From assembly GCA_913774925.1 (NCBI GenBank), contig CAJYKB010000051.1:1-63112 (forward strand): a DNA stretch of 63,112 nucleotides, given 5' to 3'. Made by a program: the position numbers and the translations under genes. Of this stretch, positions 9,366 to 18,292 are shown in pieces. The notes under the pieces are model-generated. The model was given only the letters and a program-made list of their open reading frames with translations. It was not told the DNA's origin and did no database searches. Positions within the stretch are counted from its first letter, which is position 1, and each line of letters starts with the position of its first letter. Origin of the DNA: an uncultured Sphingomonas sp. Lineage in GTDB: Bacteria; Pseudomonadota; Alphaproteobacteria; Sphingomonadales; Sphingomonadaceae.

Positions 9366-10175
9366 TCAGCGCGCCGTTATGGTGCATCCCAGGGTGAGGC
9401 GGTCGTCGAACGTCGCCGTCACCGTGTCGCCCACCGCCACCGGGTGGACCCCGGTGATCGCGCCGGTCGATACCCACGTCCCGGCCGGCAGCGCGATGCC
9501 GCGCGCGGCCATATGCTCCAGGAGGAAGCGCACCGCGCCGAACGGTCCGTCCAGCATGGTCGCGGCGCGCGCGCGCCCCACCTCGACGCCGGCCACGACG
9601 AGCGCGACCGGCCAATCGCCGATGTCGTCCTCGCGCCAGTCCGCCGCCGCCGGGCCGACGATCAGCCCGTTGTTGTTGCCGAAGTCGGAGACGGTCACCG
9701 CCGGTCCATTGGCATTGATGCCGGGAAAGGGCGAGCTTGCGATCTCGATCCCGACATGGACCGCATCGACCAGCGCGCGCGCCTCGGCATCGGTATAATG
9801 CGCCTTCGCGGGATCGGGCGCGGTGCCCAGCCGCAGCAGGAACTCCGCCTCCGCGGCGGCGAACCCGTCACCGAAGACGGGCATGTCGGCGCGCGCCGCA
9901 CCGTCCCCGGTCCCGATCACGATCACGATCTGATCGGCGAAGATCGGCCCGGCCAGCCGGTTCGCGCCGTCGACGGGCGGGTCGATCTTGCCGACCTTCC
10001 AGCCCGCCACCGTCCGCGACGACAGCGCGAGCGCGGCATCCTGGACGCGATAGCCGTCGGCGAGCGAACCCGGCATGTCGCCGGGATAATCCGCCAGCGC
10101 GATGCCGGCACGGCGGGCGTCGACGAAGGCGCGGGCGATCTGCTCCGCGCCGGTGGTGCTGTGTCCGATGGTCAC
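9366..10175 (-). CDS. 2-keto-4-pentenoate hydratase/FAH-superfamily protein
   Basis: A 269-aa protein of the 2-oxopent-4-enoate hydratase (MhpD-like) group, with GWKVGK near residue 60, FLLRLG with acidic metal ligands mid-protein, and the C-terminal pattern LPAGTWVSTGAITGVHPV. Family members use Mg2+ to hydrate or decarboxylate 2-keto acids; a 2-keto-3-deoxy acid from uronate breakdown is a plausible substrate. A GTG start at 10175 is preferred because AGGGGAGG lies just before it; the ATG at 10190 overlaps that ribosome site. It is the first gene of the long minus-strand operon, and a LacI-type site lies 33 bp upstream of its start. The reaction is inferred. Confidence 0.75.
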   Translation of the reverse strand: MTIGHSTTGAEQIARAFVDARRAGIALADYPGDMPGSLADGYRVQDAALALSSRTVAGWKVGKIDPPVDGANRLAGPIFADQIVIVIGTGDGAARADMPVFGDGFAAAEAEFLLRLGTAPDPAKAHYTDAEARALVDAVHVGIEIASSPFPGINANGPAVTVSDFGNNNGLIVGPAAADWREDDIGDWPVALVVAGVEVGRARAATMLDGPFGAVRFLLEHMAARGIALPAGTWVSTGAITGVHPVAVGDTVTATFDDRLTLGCTITAR

Positions 10176-10207
10176 CGGTCCTCCCCTCATTCCGTGCCGT
10201 GGCTAAT

Positions 10208-10222
10208 GGAAACCGGTGTCAA
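10208..10222 (-). promoter_or_regulatory. LacI-type operator, copy 1
   Basis: On the minus strand this reads TTGACACCGGTTTCC and differs at one base from the sites at 11345 and 14253. It lies in the divergent region between the hydratase operon (start 10175) and the LacI gene (start 10288), so it can control both. The centre ACCGGT is palindromic, as expected for a LacI dimer site. TTGACA could also serve as a -35 element for the minus-strand operon. Confidence 0.75.
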
Positions 10223-10287
10223 TGACAAGCGCGGAACGAAGTCGCGCCCGCCGGGCGAGGGATTGGCAGCGCCGCCCGCGCGTCGCT

Positions 10288-11328
10288 ATGCTCCGCACGA
10301 TGCAGAAAACCGGCCAGCCGACGATCAACGATGTCGCCCGCATCGCGGGCGTTTCCAAAAAGACGGTCAGCCGCGTCATCAACCAGTCGCCGCTGCTCAA
10401 CGAGGAGACGCGCCGCAAGGTCGAGGAGGTGATCGGCGGGCTGGGCTACGTCCCCAATCCGCAGGCGCGCGCGCTGGCGCTGCGGCGCAACTTCCTGATC
10501 GGGCTCGTCCACGACAACCCCAATGCGCAGACGGTGCTCAACGTGCAGCAGGGCATGCTGGAGGCGCTGGACGACACCGAATTCGAGATGGTGGTGCGGC
10601 CGGTCCGGCGCGGATCGCCGACGATGCTGGAGGATCTGCGCCACTTCCTGGAGCGGCAGCGGCTCTTCGGCGTCCTGCTGATGCCCCCGATCAGCGAGAA
10701 CGACGCGGTGGCGAAGCTGTGCGACGACATCGGCTGCCGCTACGTGCGGATGGGATCCGCCATGCTGGATGACGAGGCGCATATGGTCGCCTCCAACGAT
10801 CGCGACGCGGTGCGCGGGGCGACCGAATATCTGATCGCACAGGGGCATCGCCGCATCGGACTGGTCGCCGGGCCGTACGGTTTCCGCTCCGCGCACGAGC
10901 GGCGCAGCGGGTTCGAGGAGGCGCTCGGCGATGCCGGCATCGCCCTCCCGCGCTCGATGATCGCGGAGGGCAACTACACGTTCGAATCGGGGCTGGCCGC
11001 GGCAGGGCGCCTGCTCGACCTGACGCCGCGCCCGACCGCGATCTTCTCCTGCAACGACGAAATGGCGGCGGGTGTCGTCCATGCCGCCGCACAGCGCGGG
11101 CTGGACGTGCCGCGCGACCTGTCGATCCTGGGCTTCGACGACACGCCGATCGCGGCGCACATCTGGCCGCCGCTGTCGACGGTGCGCTGGCCGATCGCCT
11201 CGATGGCGCGCTCCGCCGCGCTGAAGCTGATCGGCGGCGCGGAACCCGGGGACGAGGGGGTCGACGAACCCGCGATGTTCATGTCGACGCTGATCCGTCG
11301 CGGCTCGGTGGCCGCCCCGCCCGCCTGA
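10288..11328 (+). CDS. LacI-family regulator of the pectin/uronate genes (KdgR-like role)
   Basis: A 346-aa LacI/GalR regulator. The helix-turn-helix near the N-terminus reads PTINDVARIAGVSKKTVSRV and is followed by the hinge (PNPQARALAL) and a periplasmic-binding-like effector domain ending in ILGFDDTPIAAHIWPPLSTV. Starts at 10288 or 10300 are possible; an in-frame GTG at 10216 lies inside the operator and would add a 24-residue basic leader absent from LacI proteins. It faces away from the hydratase operon and precedes kduI. Three copies of one palindromic site mark its likely regulon, so it probably represses the locus until a keto-deoxy sugar acid binds. Effector identity is inferred. Confidence 0.9.
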   Translation: MLRTMQKTGQPTINDVARIAGVSKKTVSRVINQSPLLNEETRRKVEEVIGGLGYVPNPQARALALRRNFLIGLVHDNPNAQTVLNVQQGMLEALDDTEFEMVVRPVRRGSPTMLEDLRHFLERQRLFGVLLMPPISENDAVAKLCDDIGCRYVRMGSAMLDDEAHMVASNDRDAVRGATEYLIAQGHRRIGLVAGPYGFRSAHERRSGFEEALGDAGIALPRSMIAEGNYTFESGLAAAGRLLDLTPRPTAIFSCNDEMAAGVVHAAAQRGLDVPRDLSILGFDDTPIAAHIWPPLSTVRWPIASMARSAALKLIGGAEPGDEGVDEPAMFMSTLIRRGSVAAPPA

Positions 11329-11344
11329 GGGCTTGAATTTCCTT

Positions 11345-11361
11345 TTGACACCGGTTACCAA
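11345..11361 (+). promoter_or_regulatory. LacI-type operator, copy 2, overlapping a -35 element
   Basis: TTGACACCGGTTACCAA lies 17 bp after the LacI stop codon and about 180 bp before kduI. It contains a perfect -35 hexamer (TTGACA, 11345-11350); CGTTAT at 11369-11374 is a possible -10 with an 18-bp spacer. Repressor bound here would block RNA polymerase, giving control of kduI-kduD-kdgK. Confidence 0.75.
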
Positions 11362-11541
11362 GCGCCCACGTTATTGACGTTGGGAGGGAGGGGATCATGC
11401 GGCCATCGACGCCCGATCGTGCGCGCCTGCGCATATTGCCCGGGCGGGCGTGCCGCCGCCCCGCCTCCCCCTGCCCCACCGCTCCGCCGCCCCGGCGGCG
11501 CCCCGCCATGCCGCCCGCCTGACCGCCAATTGGAGTTTCCG

Positions 11542-12384
11542 ATGTTCGACCGGACCTATTACGCCACCCACCCCGACATGATGGAGTGCGTCAGCAACGA
11601 CGAACTGCGCGACCGCTACCTGATCCGGAACCTGTTCCGTGCGGGCGAGTGCGTGCTCAACTATACCCACGCCGACCGCTTCGTGATCGGCGGCGTGGCG
11701 GTGGAAGGCGGCAGCGTCGCGCTGCCCGCGCAGGCGGAGCCCGCCTCGGCCAAGGGCCATCCCTTCCTGGAGCGGCGCGAGATGGCGATCGTCAACGTCT
11801 CGACCATCGAAGGCACGGTGACCGTCGACGGCGAGACCTTCACACTCGGCAACAAGGACTGCCTGTACGTCACGATGGGAGCGAAGGACGTGTCCTTCGC
11901 GGGCGACGGCGCGCGCTTCTATCTCGCCTCGTGCCCCGCGCACCGGGCGTTCACGACGCGCAAGCTGGGTATCGTCGATGCCAATGCGCTCGATCGCGGG
12001 AGCCTGAAGGAGTCGAACGAGCGGACGATCTATCAGCTCGTCATCCCCGGCATCTGCGACAGCGCGCAGCTGGTCATGGGGCTCACCGTGCTGAAGCCCG
12101 GCAGCGTCTGGAACACGATGCCGCCGCACATCCACGACCGCCGCAGCGAAATCTATTTCTACTTCGAGCTCGACAATCTCGACACCGATCGCGTCATGCA
12201 CTTCATGGGCGAAGGCGAGGCGACGCGCCACATCGTCATGGCCAACGAGGAAGCGGTCATCAGCCCGCCGTGGTCGATCCACATGGGCGCGGGCACCAAG
12301 AGCTATGCCTTCATCTGGGCGATGGCCGGCGAGAACCAGGATTATACGGACATGAACGTCCTCGACATCTGTCAGCTGGCGTGA
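11542..12384 (+). CDS. kduI: 4-deoxy-L-threo-5-hexulose-uronate ketol-isomerase (KduI)
   Basis: A 280-aa cupin-fold isomerase of the usual KduI length. The zinc ligands known from the E. coli enzyme appear in place: His196, His198 and Glu203 (PHIHDRRSE), with a fourth His near 247 ([11 protein letters not shown]). It converts 5-keto-4-deoxyuronate, the product of pectin-lyase chemistry, to 3-deoxy-D-glycero-2,5-hexodiulosonate. ATG 11542 follows TTGGAG at the right distance and matches the family N-terminus [11 protein letters not shown]; the longer open frame from 11374 is low-complexity leader. It is the first gene of kduI-kduD-kdgK and is controlled by the operator at 11345. Confidence 0.96.
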   Translation: MFDRTYYATHPDMMECVSNDELRDRYLIRNLFRAGECVLNYTHADRFVIGGVAVEGGSVALPAQAEPASAKGHPFLERREMAIVNVSTIEGTVTVDGETFTLGNKDCLYVTMGAKDVSFAGDGARFYLASCPAHRAFTTRKLGIVDANALDRGSLKESNERTIYQLVIPGICDSAQLVMGLTVLKPGSVWNTMPPHIHDRRSEIYFYFELDNLDTDRVMHFMGEGEATRHIVMANEEAVISPPWSIHMGAGTKSYAFIWAMAGENQDYTDMNVLDICQLA

Positions 12385-12398
12385 GGGGGGCCGCGACC

Positions 12399-13154
12399 AT
12401 GAGCAATCCGTTCGATCTGTCGGGCAAGGTGGCGCTGGTCACCGGCGCCAACACCGGCATCGGTCAGGGCATCGCGCTGGCACTCGCGGGGGCCGGCGCG
12501 GACCTCGCGGTGGTGGGACACCTGCCCCCCGACGAGACGCTGGACAAGGCCCGCGCGCTGGGCCGGCGCGCGCATTTCATCGAGGCGGACCTGCTGTCGA
12601 TCGAGCCGGTCGGCCGCGTCGTCGAGGAGGCGGTCGCGGCGTTGGGTCAGGTCGACATCCTCGTCAACAACGCCGGGATCATCCGGCGCGAGGATGCGGT
12701 CGACTTCTCCGAGAAGGACTGGGACGACGTGATGAACATCAACGTCAAGACCGTGTTCTTCCTGAGCCAGGCGGCGGGGCGCCACATGATCGCGCGCGGC
12801 AGCGGGAAGATCATCAACATCGCCTCGATGCTGAGCTTTCAGGGCGGCATCCGCGTGCCCAGCTACACCGCGTCCAAGTCGGGCGTGGCCGGGATAACGA
12901 AGCTGCTCGCCAACGAATGGGCGGGCAAGGGCCTGAACGTCAACGCGATCGCGCCGGGTTATGTCGCGACCGACAACACCGCGCAGCTGCGCGCGGACGA
13001 AGCGCGCAGCAAGGCGATCCTCGACCGCATTCCCGCGGGCCGCTGGTCGACCCCGGAGGATATCGGCGGCCCGGCGGTGTTCCTCGCGTCCAGCGCCTCC
13101 GATTACGTCAACGGGCACATCCTCGCAGTCGACGGCGGCTGGCTGGCGCGATGA
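12399..13154 (+). CDS. kduD: 2-dehydro-3-deoxy-D-gluconate 5-dehydrogenase (KduD)
   Basis: A 251-aa short-chain dehydrogenase. It has the NAD-binding motif TGANTGIG (residues 15-22), NNAG near 90, and the catalytic Ser143 with Tyr156-x3-Lys160 (SYTASKSG). The C-terminus GHILAVDGGWLAR is typical of KduD. It reduces the KduI product to 2-keto-3-deoxygluconate. It starts 14 bp after kduI and its TGA overlaps the ATG of kdgK, so the three genes are translated together. Confidence 0.95.
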   Translation: MSNPFDLSGKVALVTGANTGIGQGIALALAGAGADLAVVGHLPPDETLDKARALGRRAHFIEADLLSIEPVGRVVEEAVAALGQVDILVNNAGIIRREDAVDFSEKDWDDVMNINVKTVFFLSQAAGRHMIARGSGKIINIASMLSFQGGIRVPSYTASKSGVAGITKLLANEWAGKGLNVNAIAPGYVATDNTAQLRADEARSKAILDRIPAGRWSTPEDIGGPAVFLASSASDYVNGHILAVDGGWLAR

Positions 13155-14188
13155 CGGAGCAGAGCGCGCCGAAGGCGGGCGGGCGCCTTCTCGCTTTCGG
13201 TGAGATCATGCTCCGTCTGTCGCCGCCGGGGCGCGAACTGCTGCTGCAAAGCGGGCGGCTCGACGTCTGGGTCGCGGGCGCGGAGGCCAATGTCGCGACG
13301 CAGCTCGCACGGCTCGACCATGACGTCGGCTTCGTCAGCCGCGTGCCCGACAACGACCTGGGCCGCGCCGCCATCGCCACGCTGCGCGGGCACGGCGTCG
13401 ACGTCGGCGCGATCCAGCGCGCCGGGGAGCGGATGGGGCTGTATTTCGTCACCTCCGGCGCCGGGATGCGCGCGACGGAGGTGATCTACGACCGCGCCTG
13501 GTCCGCCTTCGCCGAGGCGCCGGCCGACGCCTGGGACTGGGACACGCTTCTCGTCGGCGTCGACCGGCTCCACCTCTCCGGCATCACCCCCGCGCTCGGC
13601 CCCGCCCCCGCAGCGGCGGCGATCGCCGCGGCGGAGGCGGCATCGGCGCGCGGAATCGCGGTATCCTTCGACGGCAATTGGCGCGGCAAGCTGTGGGAGC
13701 GGTGGGACGGCGATCCGCGTGCGCTGCTGACCCGCATCGTCGAACACGCCGACCTGATGTTCGGCAACCACCGCGACATCGCGCTGCTGCTCGGTCGCGA
13801 CGACTTCTCCGGCGATGCGGAAGATCGCCGCCGTGCCGCGGCGCTCGCGGCATTCGAGCGGTTTCCCAGGCTCGCCACGATCGCCTCGACCGCGCGCCAC
13901 GTGGAGAACGTCGACCTCCATCGCCTCTCCGCCAGGGTGGAAACCCGCGAGGCGGTCGCGCAGACCGACGAGATCGAGCTTGCCGGAATCGTCGATCGTA
14001 TCGGCGGCGGCGACGCCTTCGCGGCCGGCGTGCTCCACGCGTTGCGCTCGGGGAGCGACCACCGGGCGGCGGCGCGAAACGGCCTCGCGCTCGCGGCGCT
14101 CAAACATTCGCTGCCGGGCGATGCTGCGCTGTTCCGTCAGGCCGATATCGACGCCTGGCTCGCCGGGGGGCTCGACGTCCGGCGCTGA
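13151..14188 (+). CDS. kdgK: 2-keto-3-deoxygluconate kinase (PfkB family)
   Basis: A 345-aa PfkB-family carbohydrate kinase. It has the N-terminal sugar-binding pattern GEIMLRLSPPG, GAEANVATQLARL near 43-55, and the C-terminal nucleotide/catalytic signature DRIGGGDAFAAG with catalytic Asp288. It phosphorylates 2-keto-3-deoxygluconate to KDPG, which a KDPG aldolase (not in this window) would split. The start overlaps the kduD stop (ATGA). Specificity is assigned from the kduI-kduD context, which is strong. Confidence 0.92.
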   Translation: MTEQSAPKAGGRLLAFGEIMLRLSPPGRELLLQSGRLDVWVAGAEANVATQLARLDHDVGFVSRVPDNDLGRAAIATLRGHGVDVGAIQRAGERMGLYFVTSGAGMRATEVIYDRAWSAFAEAPADAWDWDTLLVGVDRLHLSGITPALGPAPAAAAIAAAEAASARGIAVSFDGNWRGKLWERWDGDPRALLTRIVEHADLMFGNHRDIALLLGRDDFSGDAEDRRRAAALAAFERFPRLATIASTARHVENVDLHRLSARVETREAVAQTDEIELAGIVDRIGGGDAFAAGVLHALRSGSDHRAAARNGLALAALKHSLPGDAALFRQADIDAWLAGGLDVRR

Positions 14189-14252
14189 CGGCGGACACCG
14201 GCCCCGCAAAACCGGGGTCGACAAATACGACCGACCGACAACAGCTTGGCTA

Positions 14253-14269
14253 TTGACACCGGTTACCAA
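14253..14269 (+). promoter_or_regulatory. LacI-type operator, copy 3, upstream of the TonB receptor
   Basis: TTGACACCGGTTACCAA is identical over 17 bases to the copy at 11345 and lies 64 bp after kdgK. The TTGACA is again usable as a -35, with TCATTA (14276-14281) as a possible -10 at 17-bp spacing. It should control the receptor, esterase and pectin methylesterase genes that follow. Confidence 0.75.
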
Positions 14270-14456
14270 GGTTGGTCATTACGGATCGAGACGGACTGTG
14301 ATTGCATGGCCGTCGATGGGAGGATGTTCTGACATGACGCGCACGACCACCTCCCGTCACACGGTTCCGAGCCGCATCGCCCGACTGCGCGGGATAGCGG
14401 TGTCAGGACCAAGGAACTCGCGGTGTGAAGCCGCTTCAGGGGAGGGATCGTTTCCA

Positions 14457-17273
14457 ATGTGCCGCACTTCGTTCTTGTCGTCCGCGCGCCTCGCCGGCGT
14501 GTCGCTGGCCGCACTCGCGTTCGGCACGCTCCTGCCGGGTGGCGCCGCCGCACAGGTGGCCAGCGCGCAGGCCTCGACCGACATGTCCGCCGATGCCACG
14601 CAGCAGCCGGTGCAGGAGGTCGGCACCGCCAGCGCGGCGCAGGCCAATCCCGCCGGCGCGACACCCGATCCCAGTGACGACACCGGCGACATCATCGTCA
14701 CGGGCTTCCGCTCCAGCCTGCGCAAGGCACAGGACTTCAAGAAGTCGGCGGTCAACCTGACCGAATCGGTCCTCGCCGAGGACATGGCGAAGATGCCCGA
14801 CCTCAACCTGTCGGAATCGATCCAGCGCGTGCCCGGCGTCGCGATCAGCCGCGAGGGCGGGGAAGGGCGCAACATCACGCTGCGCGGCTTCGCACCCGAT
14901 TTCACGCGCTCCACGCTGAACGGCATGGAGGTGCCCGCCAGCTCCGACGGCCTGGATTCGGGCGGGTTCACGGTCAATTCCAGCCGTGCGTTCGACTTCA
15001 ACGTCTTCGCGTCCGAGCTCTTCAACCGCATCGACATCCAGAAGACCGCGCGCGCATCCGTCGAGGAAGGCGGCATCGCGGGCACGGTCGACCTGTATTC
15101 GGGCCGTCCGTTCGACCGCCCGGGAACGCACCTCGTCCTGTCGGGGCAGGGCAGCTACAACAGCGTCACGCGCCACGTCGATCCGCGCGCCGCGGCGGTG
15201 TTCAGCGACACGTTCGCCGACGACACCATCGGCATCCTCGTCTCCGCCGCCTATTCGGAGCGCACCGTGTGGCAGGAGGGGCGCTCGAGCGTGCTGTGGA
15301 CCAGCCCGTTCATCAACGGCGATTCCTGGGCCGACACCAACCCGACCGTCACCGGCACGCCGCAGGCCTGCGGCGCCGCGGATCGGCTCGACTGCCTGTG
15401 GGCGCCGCGCCTGCCGCGCGCCGACTTCTTCGGCAACGATCAGCGCCGGCTGGGCCTGTCGGGTGCGCTCCAGTTCAAGCCGACCGACCGGCTGACGGTG
15501 TCGTTGAGCGCGCTCTACTCGCGGCTGAAGAACGAGCGCCTCAACTACAATTCGATGGAATGGCTGCTGACCCACGGCGCGCCGGGCAACTTCACCGGCC
15601 AGACGCCGCTGTCGTTCACCGTGTCGCCCAACGGCAAGGAGGCGATCGCAGCGAGCTTCAACGACGTCACCTCCTGGTACGAGAACCGGCAGCAGGATTC
15701 GACGTCGGTGTTCCAGCAATATGTCGGCAACCTCGACTATAAGATTACCGACGAGCTGACGTTCCAGGGGCTGGTCGGCAAGGCGCGCAACTCGGCCGAC
15801 CGTACCGAGCTGCGCTTCTACGTGCGCTCGGTGCCGCACTTCTACTCCTACGATTACAGCGCCAGCCGCGACGTGCCGACGGTCAGCTTCGGCAGCTACG
15901 ATCCCAACAACGCCGGCAACTATCTGGATGCGCTGACCGCAGCCAACCGCATCAACAACATCCTGAAGGACAATTTCACCACGAAGGGGGATTTCACCTT
16001 CGAGCGCGGCGACCTCGTGCTGAAGGCGGGCTTTGCCTACAACCGCCGACTGGTCCGGTATAACGAGGGACAGGGCAACGCGCCCAACATCACCCCGATC
16101 AGCTCCTATCTCACCAGCTTCCCGATCCCGCATTTCGGATCGGGCGTCATCGACGGCGGGCTGCCGACGTTCGCGGTCGTCGACTTCGGAAAGATCCTGA
16201 GTTCCGGCCTCGTGTCGACCGACTACGCCCCCAACGTCGGCGCCGGCTGGCAGGTGGTGGAGAAGACGACCGGCGGATACGTCGAGGCCAACGACCGCTT
16301 CGACCTGGGCGCGCTGACGCTGCGGCTGAATGCCGGCGTGCGCTACGTCCATACCGGCGTCGAATCCTCGGCCGTCGTCGCCGGCTCGCCGGTGGAGGTG
16401 AACCACGGCTACAACAACTTCCTGCCCTCCGCGAACGCGGTGCTGGAGTTCACGCCCGACATCTTCCTGCGCGCCTCCTATGGCCGCTCGATGACGCGCC
16501 CGGCGCTCAGCTCGCTCAACATCGCGGGGCCGGTGTTCGGCTACGACACGCGCACGGTCAGCAACTTCGGCAATCCCTATCTGAAGCCGTACCAGTCGAA
16601 CGACTTCGATCTGGCGGCGGAATGGTATTTCGCCAAAGGCGGCCTGCTGAGCGCGGGCGTGTTCTACAAGGACATCGTCAGCTCGCTGACGACGGCCGTC
16701 ATCACGCAGAAGATCCCCGAGCAATATTGGGCCGCGATCTACGCCGACCCGCTCTACAGCCCGACGTACAACGCCGATCCGGCGACGACGCCCTATACCT
16801 TCTTCACCACCGTCAACACGCCCGGCGGCAACAGCGTGAAGGGCGTCGAGCTGACCGCGAACATCCCGTTCTCGATCGTCAGCGACTGGCTGTCGCCGTT
16901 CGGGATCGCGTCGAACTACACCTATGTCGACGCGCGCGACAGCACGGGCCTGTCGCCCAATTCGTACAACGTTACCGCCTATTACGACACGGGTTCCTAC
17001 GGCATCCGCGCGTCGCTCAATCACCGCGACGATTATCTGATCTCGACGCCGGGCGGCAACGGTAACGTCCAGGCGCGCAAGTCGGGTTCGACGCAGCTCG
17101 ACATGTCGGCCTATTGGAACGTCACCCCGCGCATCACGCTCACCGTGCAGGGCGTGAACGTCAACAACCAGAAGGAGCGCTATTACGATACCGGCGACGG
17201 TACGCAGTTCCTGACGCGCGAATATACCGGAACCGGGCGCACCATCCTGGCGGGTGTGCGCTACCAGTTCTGA
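14457..17273 (+). CDS. TonB-dependent receptor for pectin oligosaccharides (Caulobacter/Xanthomonas CAZy-linked type)
   Basis: A 938-aa outer-membrane receptor. It has a signal peptide (SFLSSARLAGVSLAALAFG, cleavage near AAAQ), a plug domain starting at IIVTGFRSSLRKAQDFKK, which is typical of the TonB-Xanth-Caul subfamily linked to plant-polysaccharide uptake, the NLSESIQRVPGVAISR and ITLRGFAPDFTRSTLNGM plug motifs, and a long beta-barrel ending in the aromatic C-terminus GVRYQF. ATG 14457 gives a clean signal peptide with GGGGAGGG upstream; the in-frame ATG at 14334 would add 41 basic residues. It lies downstream of operator copy 3 and one base before the esterase region, so it likely imports pectic oligosaccharides. 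The ligand is inferred. Confidence 0.93.
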   Translation: MCRTSFLSSARLAGVSLAALAFGTLLPGGAAAQVASAQASTDMSADATQQPVQEVGTASAAQANPAGATPDPSDDTGDIIVTGFRSSLRKAQDFKKSAVNLTESVLAEDMAKMPDLNLSESIQRVPGVAISREGGEGRNITLRGFAPDFTRSTLNGMEVPASSDGLDSGGFTVNSSRAFDFNVFASELFNRIDIQKTARASVEEGGIAGTVDLYSGRPFDRPGTHLVLSGQGSYNSVTRHVDPRAAAVFSDTFADDTIGILVSAAYSERTVWQEGRSSVLWTSPFINGDSWADTNPTVTGTPQACGAADRLDCLWAPRLPRADFFGNDQRRLGLSGALQFKPTDRLTVSLSALYSRLKNERLNYNSMEWLLTHGAPGNFTGQTPLSFTVSPNGKEAIAASFNDVTSWYENRQQDSTSVFQQYVGNLDYKITDELTFQGLVGKARNSADRTELRFYVRSVPHFYSYDYSASRDVPTVSFGSYDPNNAGNYLDALTAANRINNILKDNFTTKGDFTFERGDLVLKAGFAYNRRLVRYNEGQGNAPNITPISSYLTSFPIPHFGSGVIDGGLPTFAVVDFGKILSSGLVSTDYAPNVGAGWQVVEKTTGGYVEANDRFDLGALTLRLNAGVRYVHTGVESSAVVAGSPVEVNHGYNNFLPSANAVLEFTPDIFLRASYGRSMTRPALSSLNIAGPVFGYDTRTVSNFGNPYLKPYQSNDFDLAAEWYFAKGGLLSAGVFYKDIVSSLTTAVITQKIPEQYWAAIYADPLYSPTYNADPATTPYTFFTTVNTPGGNSVKGVELTANIPFSIVSDWLSPFGIASNYTYVDARDSTGLSPNSYNVTAYYDTGSYGIRASLNHRDDYLISTPGGNGNVQARKSGSTQLDMSAYWNVTPRITLTVQGVNVNNQKERYYDTGDGTQFLTREYTGTGRTILAGVRYQF

Positions 17274-17329
17274 TGAAGGACCGGTCACCGGCCGCACCCG
17301 CGGCCGGTGGCGGACGATGGGAGAGCAAG

Positions 17330-18292
17330 GTGAGCCGATCCGTGACGATCGCGGCGATATGTCTGGCGGTAGCCGGTCCGGCGGCGGCGAGCCACACGGT
17401 CGACGACAGCTATACCGTCGCGCGCCGCTTTGCCGACTATCGTGCGCACTATCCCGGCATCCGGGTGCCCGTCCTCGCGCCGCGCAGCGGCCAGACGATG
17501 GCATTCGACCTGACCTACAAAAGCGTCGGCGAGCGCGACCTGCACATCGACGTCTTCGCTCCCGCCCCGGCGATGCGGCGCAATCAGGGCCTGCTACTGG
17601 CGCATGGCGGCGCCTGGCGATCAGGGAGCAAGGCGCATCTCTACGCCCTGGCGAACCTCCTCGCACAGCGCGGCATCACCGTCTTCCTGCCCGAATATCG
17701 ATTGACGCCGGAGGCGCGCTATCCGGCCGGGATGGACGACATCCGCGATGCGCTGGCCTGGGCGCAGCAGCATGCGGGCGGATACGGCCTCGGGCGCGAT
17801 CGCATCGCGATCGGCGGCACCTCGTCCGGCGGGCAGATGGCGTCGCTGCTGGCGTATCGCGACACGGCGACACCGCTGCCGGGCCGCACGCCGCCCAATG
17901 CGCTGATCGACATCGACGGCGTGCTCGACGCCACCACGCCGCTGGCGCTGCAATACGAAAACGCCGCCGGCGCGGCGTCGCCGCTGGCGCAATGGCTGGG
18001 CGGATCGTTCGAGCAGGCGCCCGATGTATGGCGCGGGGCGAGCGCCGCCCGCTATGCCGGACCGCAATCGCCGCCGACGCTGATCGTCGGCAGCGGGATG
18101 GCGCGCTTCACCGCCGGGCGCGAGGCGGTGCTGGCGACGCTGGCACGCCATGGCGTGCCCACCGCGACCTACACCTTCACCGACGTGCCGCACGACATCT
18201 GGCTGTTCGAGCCGTATCTCGATCGCGTGGCGATGGAGATCGACGGATTCCTGCGCACCGTCGCCGCCGATATGCGGAGCCATCGCCGATGA
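17330..18292 (+). CDS. Secreted alpha/beta-hydrolase esterase (putative pectin acetylesterase role)
   Basis: A 320-aa esterase of the hormone-sensitive-lipase-like group. The oxyanion-hole motif HGGAW (92-96), nucleophile Ser165 in GTSSGG, and a late His in VPHDIW are visible. A GTG start at 17330, after GGGAGAG, gives a Sec signal peptide (VTIAAICLAVAGPAAA). An ATG at 17273 overlapping the receptor stop (TGATG) is also in frame and would add 19 residues. It overlaps the pectin methylesterase start by ATGA. The neighbours suggest removal of acetyl or methyl esters from pectin; the sequence alone shows only a carboxylesterase. Confidence 0.82.
   Translation: MSRSVTIAAICLAVAGPAAASHTVDDSYTVARRFADYRAHYPGIRVPVLAPRSGQTMAFDLTYKSVGERDLHIDVFAPAPAMRRNQGLLLAHGGAWRSGSKAHLYALANLLAQRGITVFLPEYRLTPEARYPAGMDDIRDALAWAQQHAGGYGLGRDRIAIGGTSSGGQMASLLAYRDTATPLPGRTPPNALIDIDGVLDATTPLALQYENAAGAASPLAQWLGGSFEQAPDVWRGASAARYAGPQSPPTLIVGSGMARFTAGREAVLATLARHGVPTATYTFTDVPHDIWLFEPYLDRVAMEIDGFLRTVAADMRSHRR

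Noticed and set aside
10216..10287. GTG start for a longer LacI protein
   Set aside because: The GTG lies inside the operator and adds a basic leader not found in LacI proteins; starts at 10288 or 10300 fit the family.
14436..17666. 1076-codon open frame on the minus strand
   Set aside because: Antisense to the TonB receptor; composition is Arg/Val/Glu-rich without motifs.
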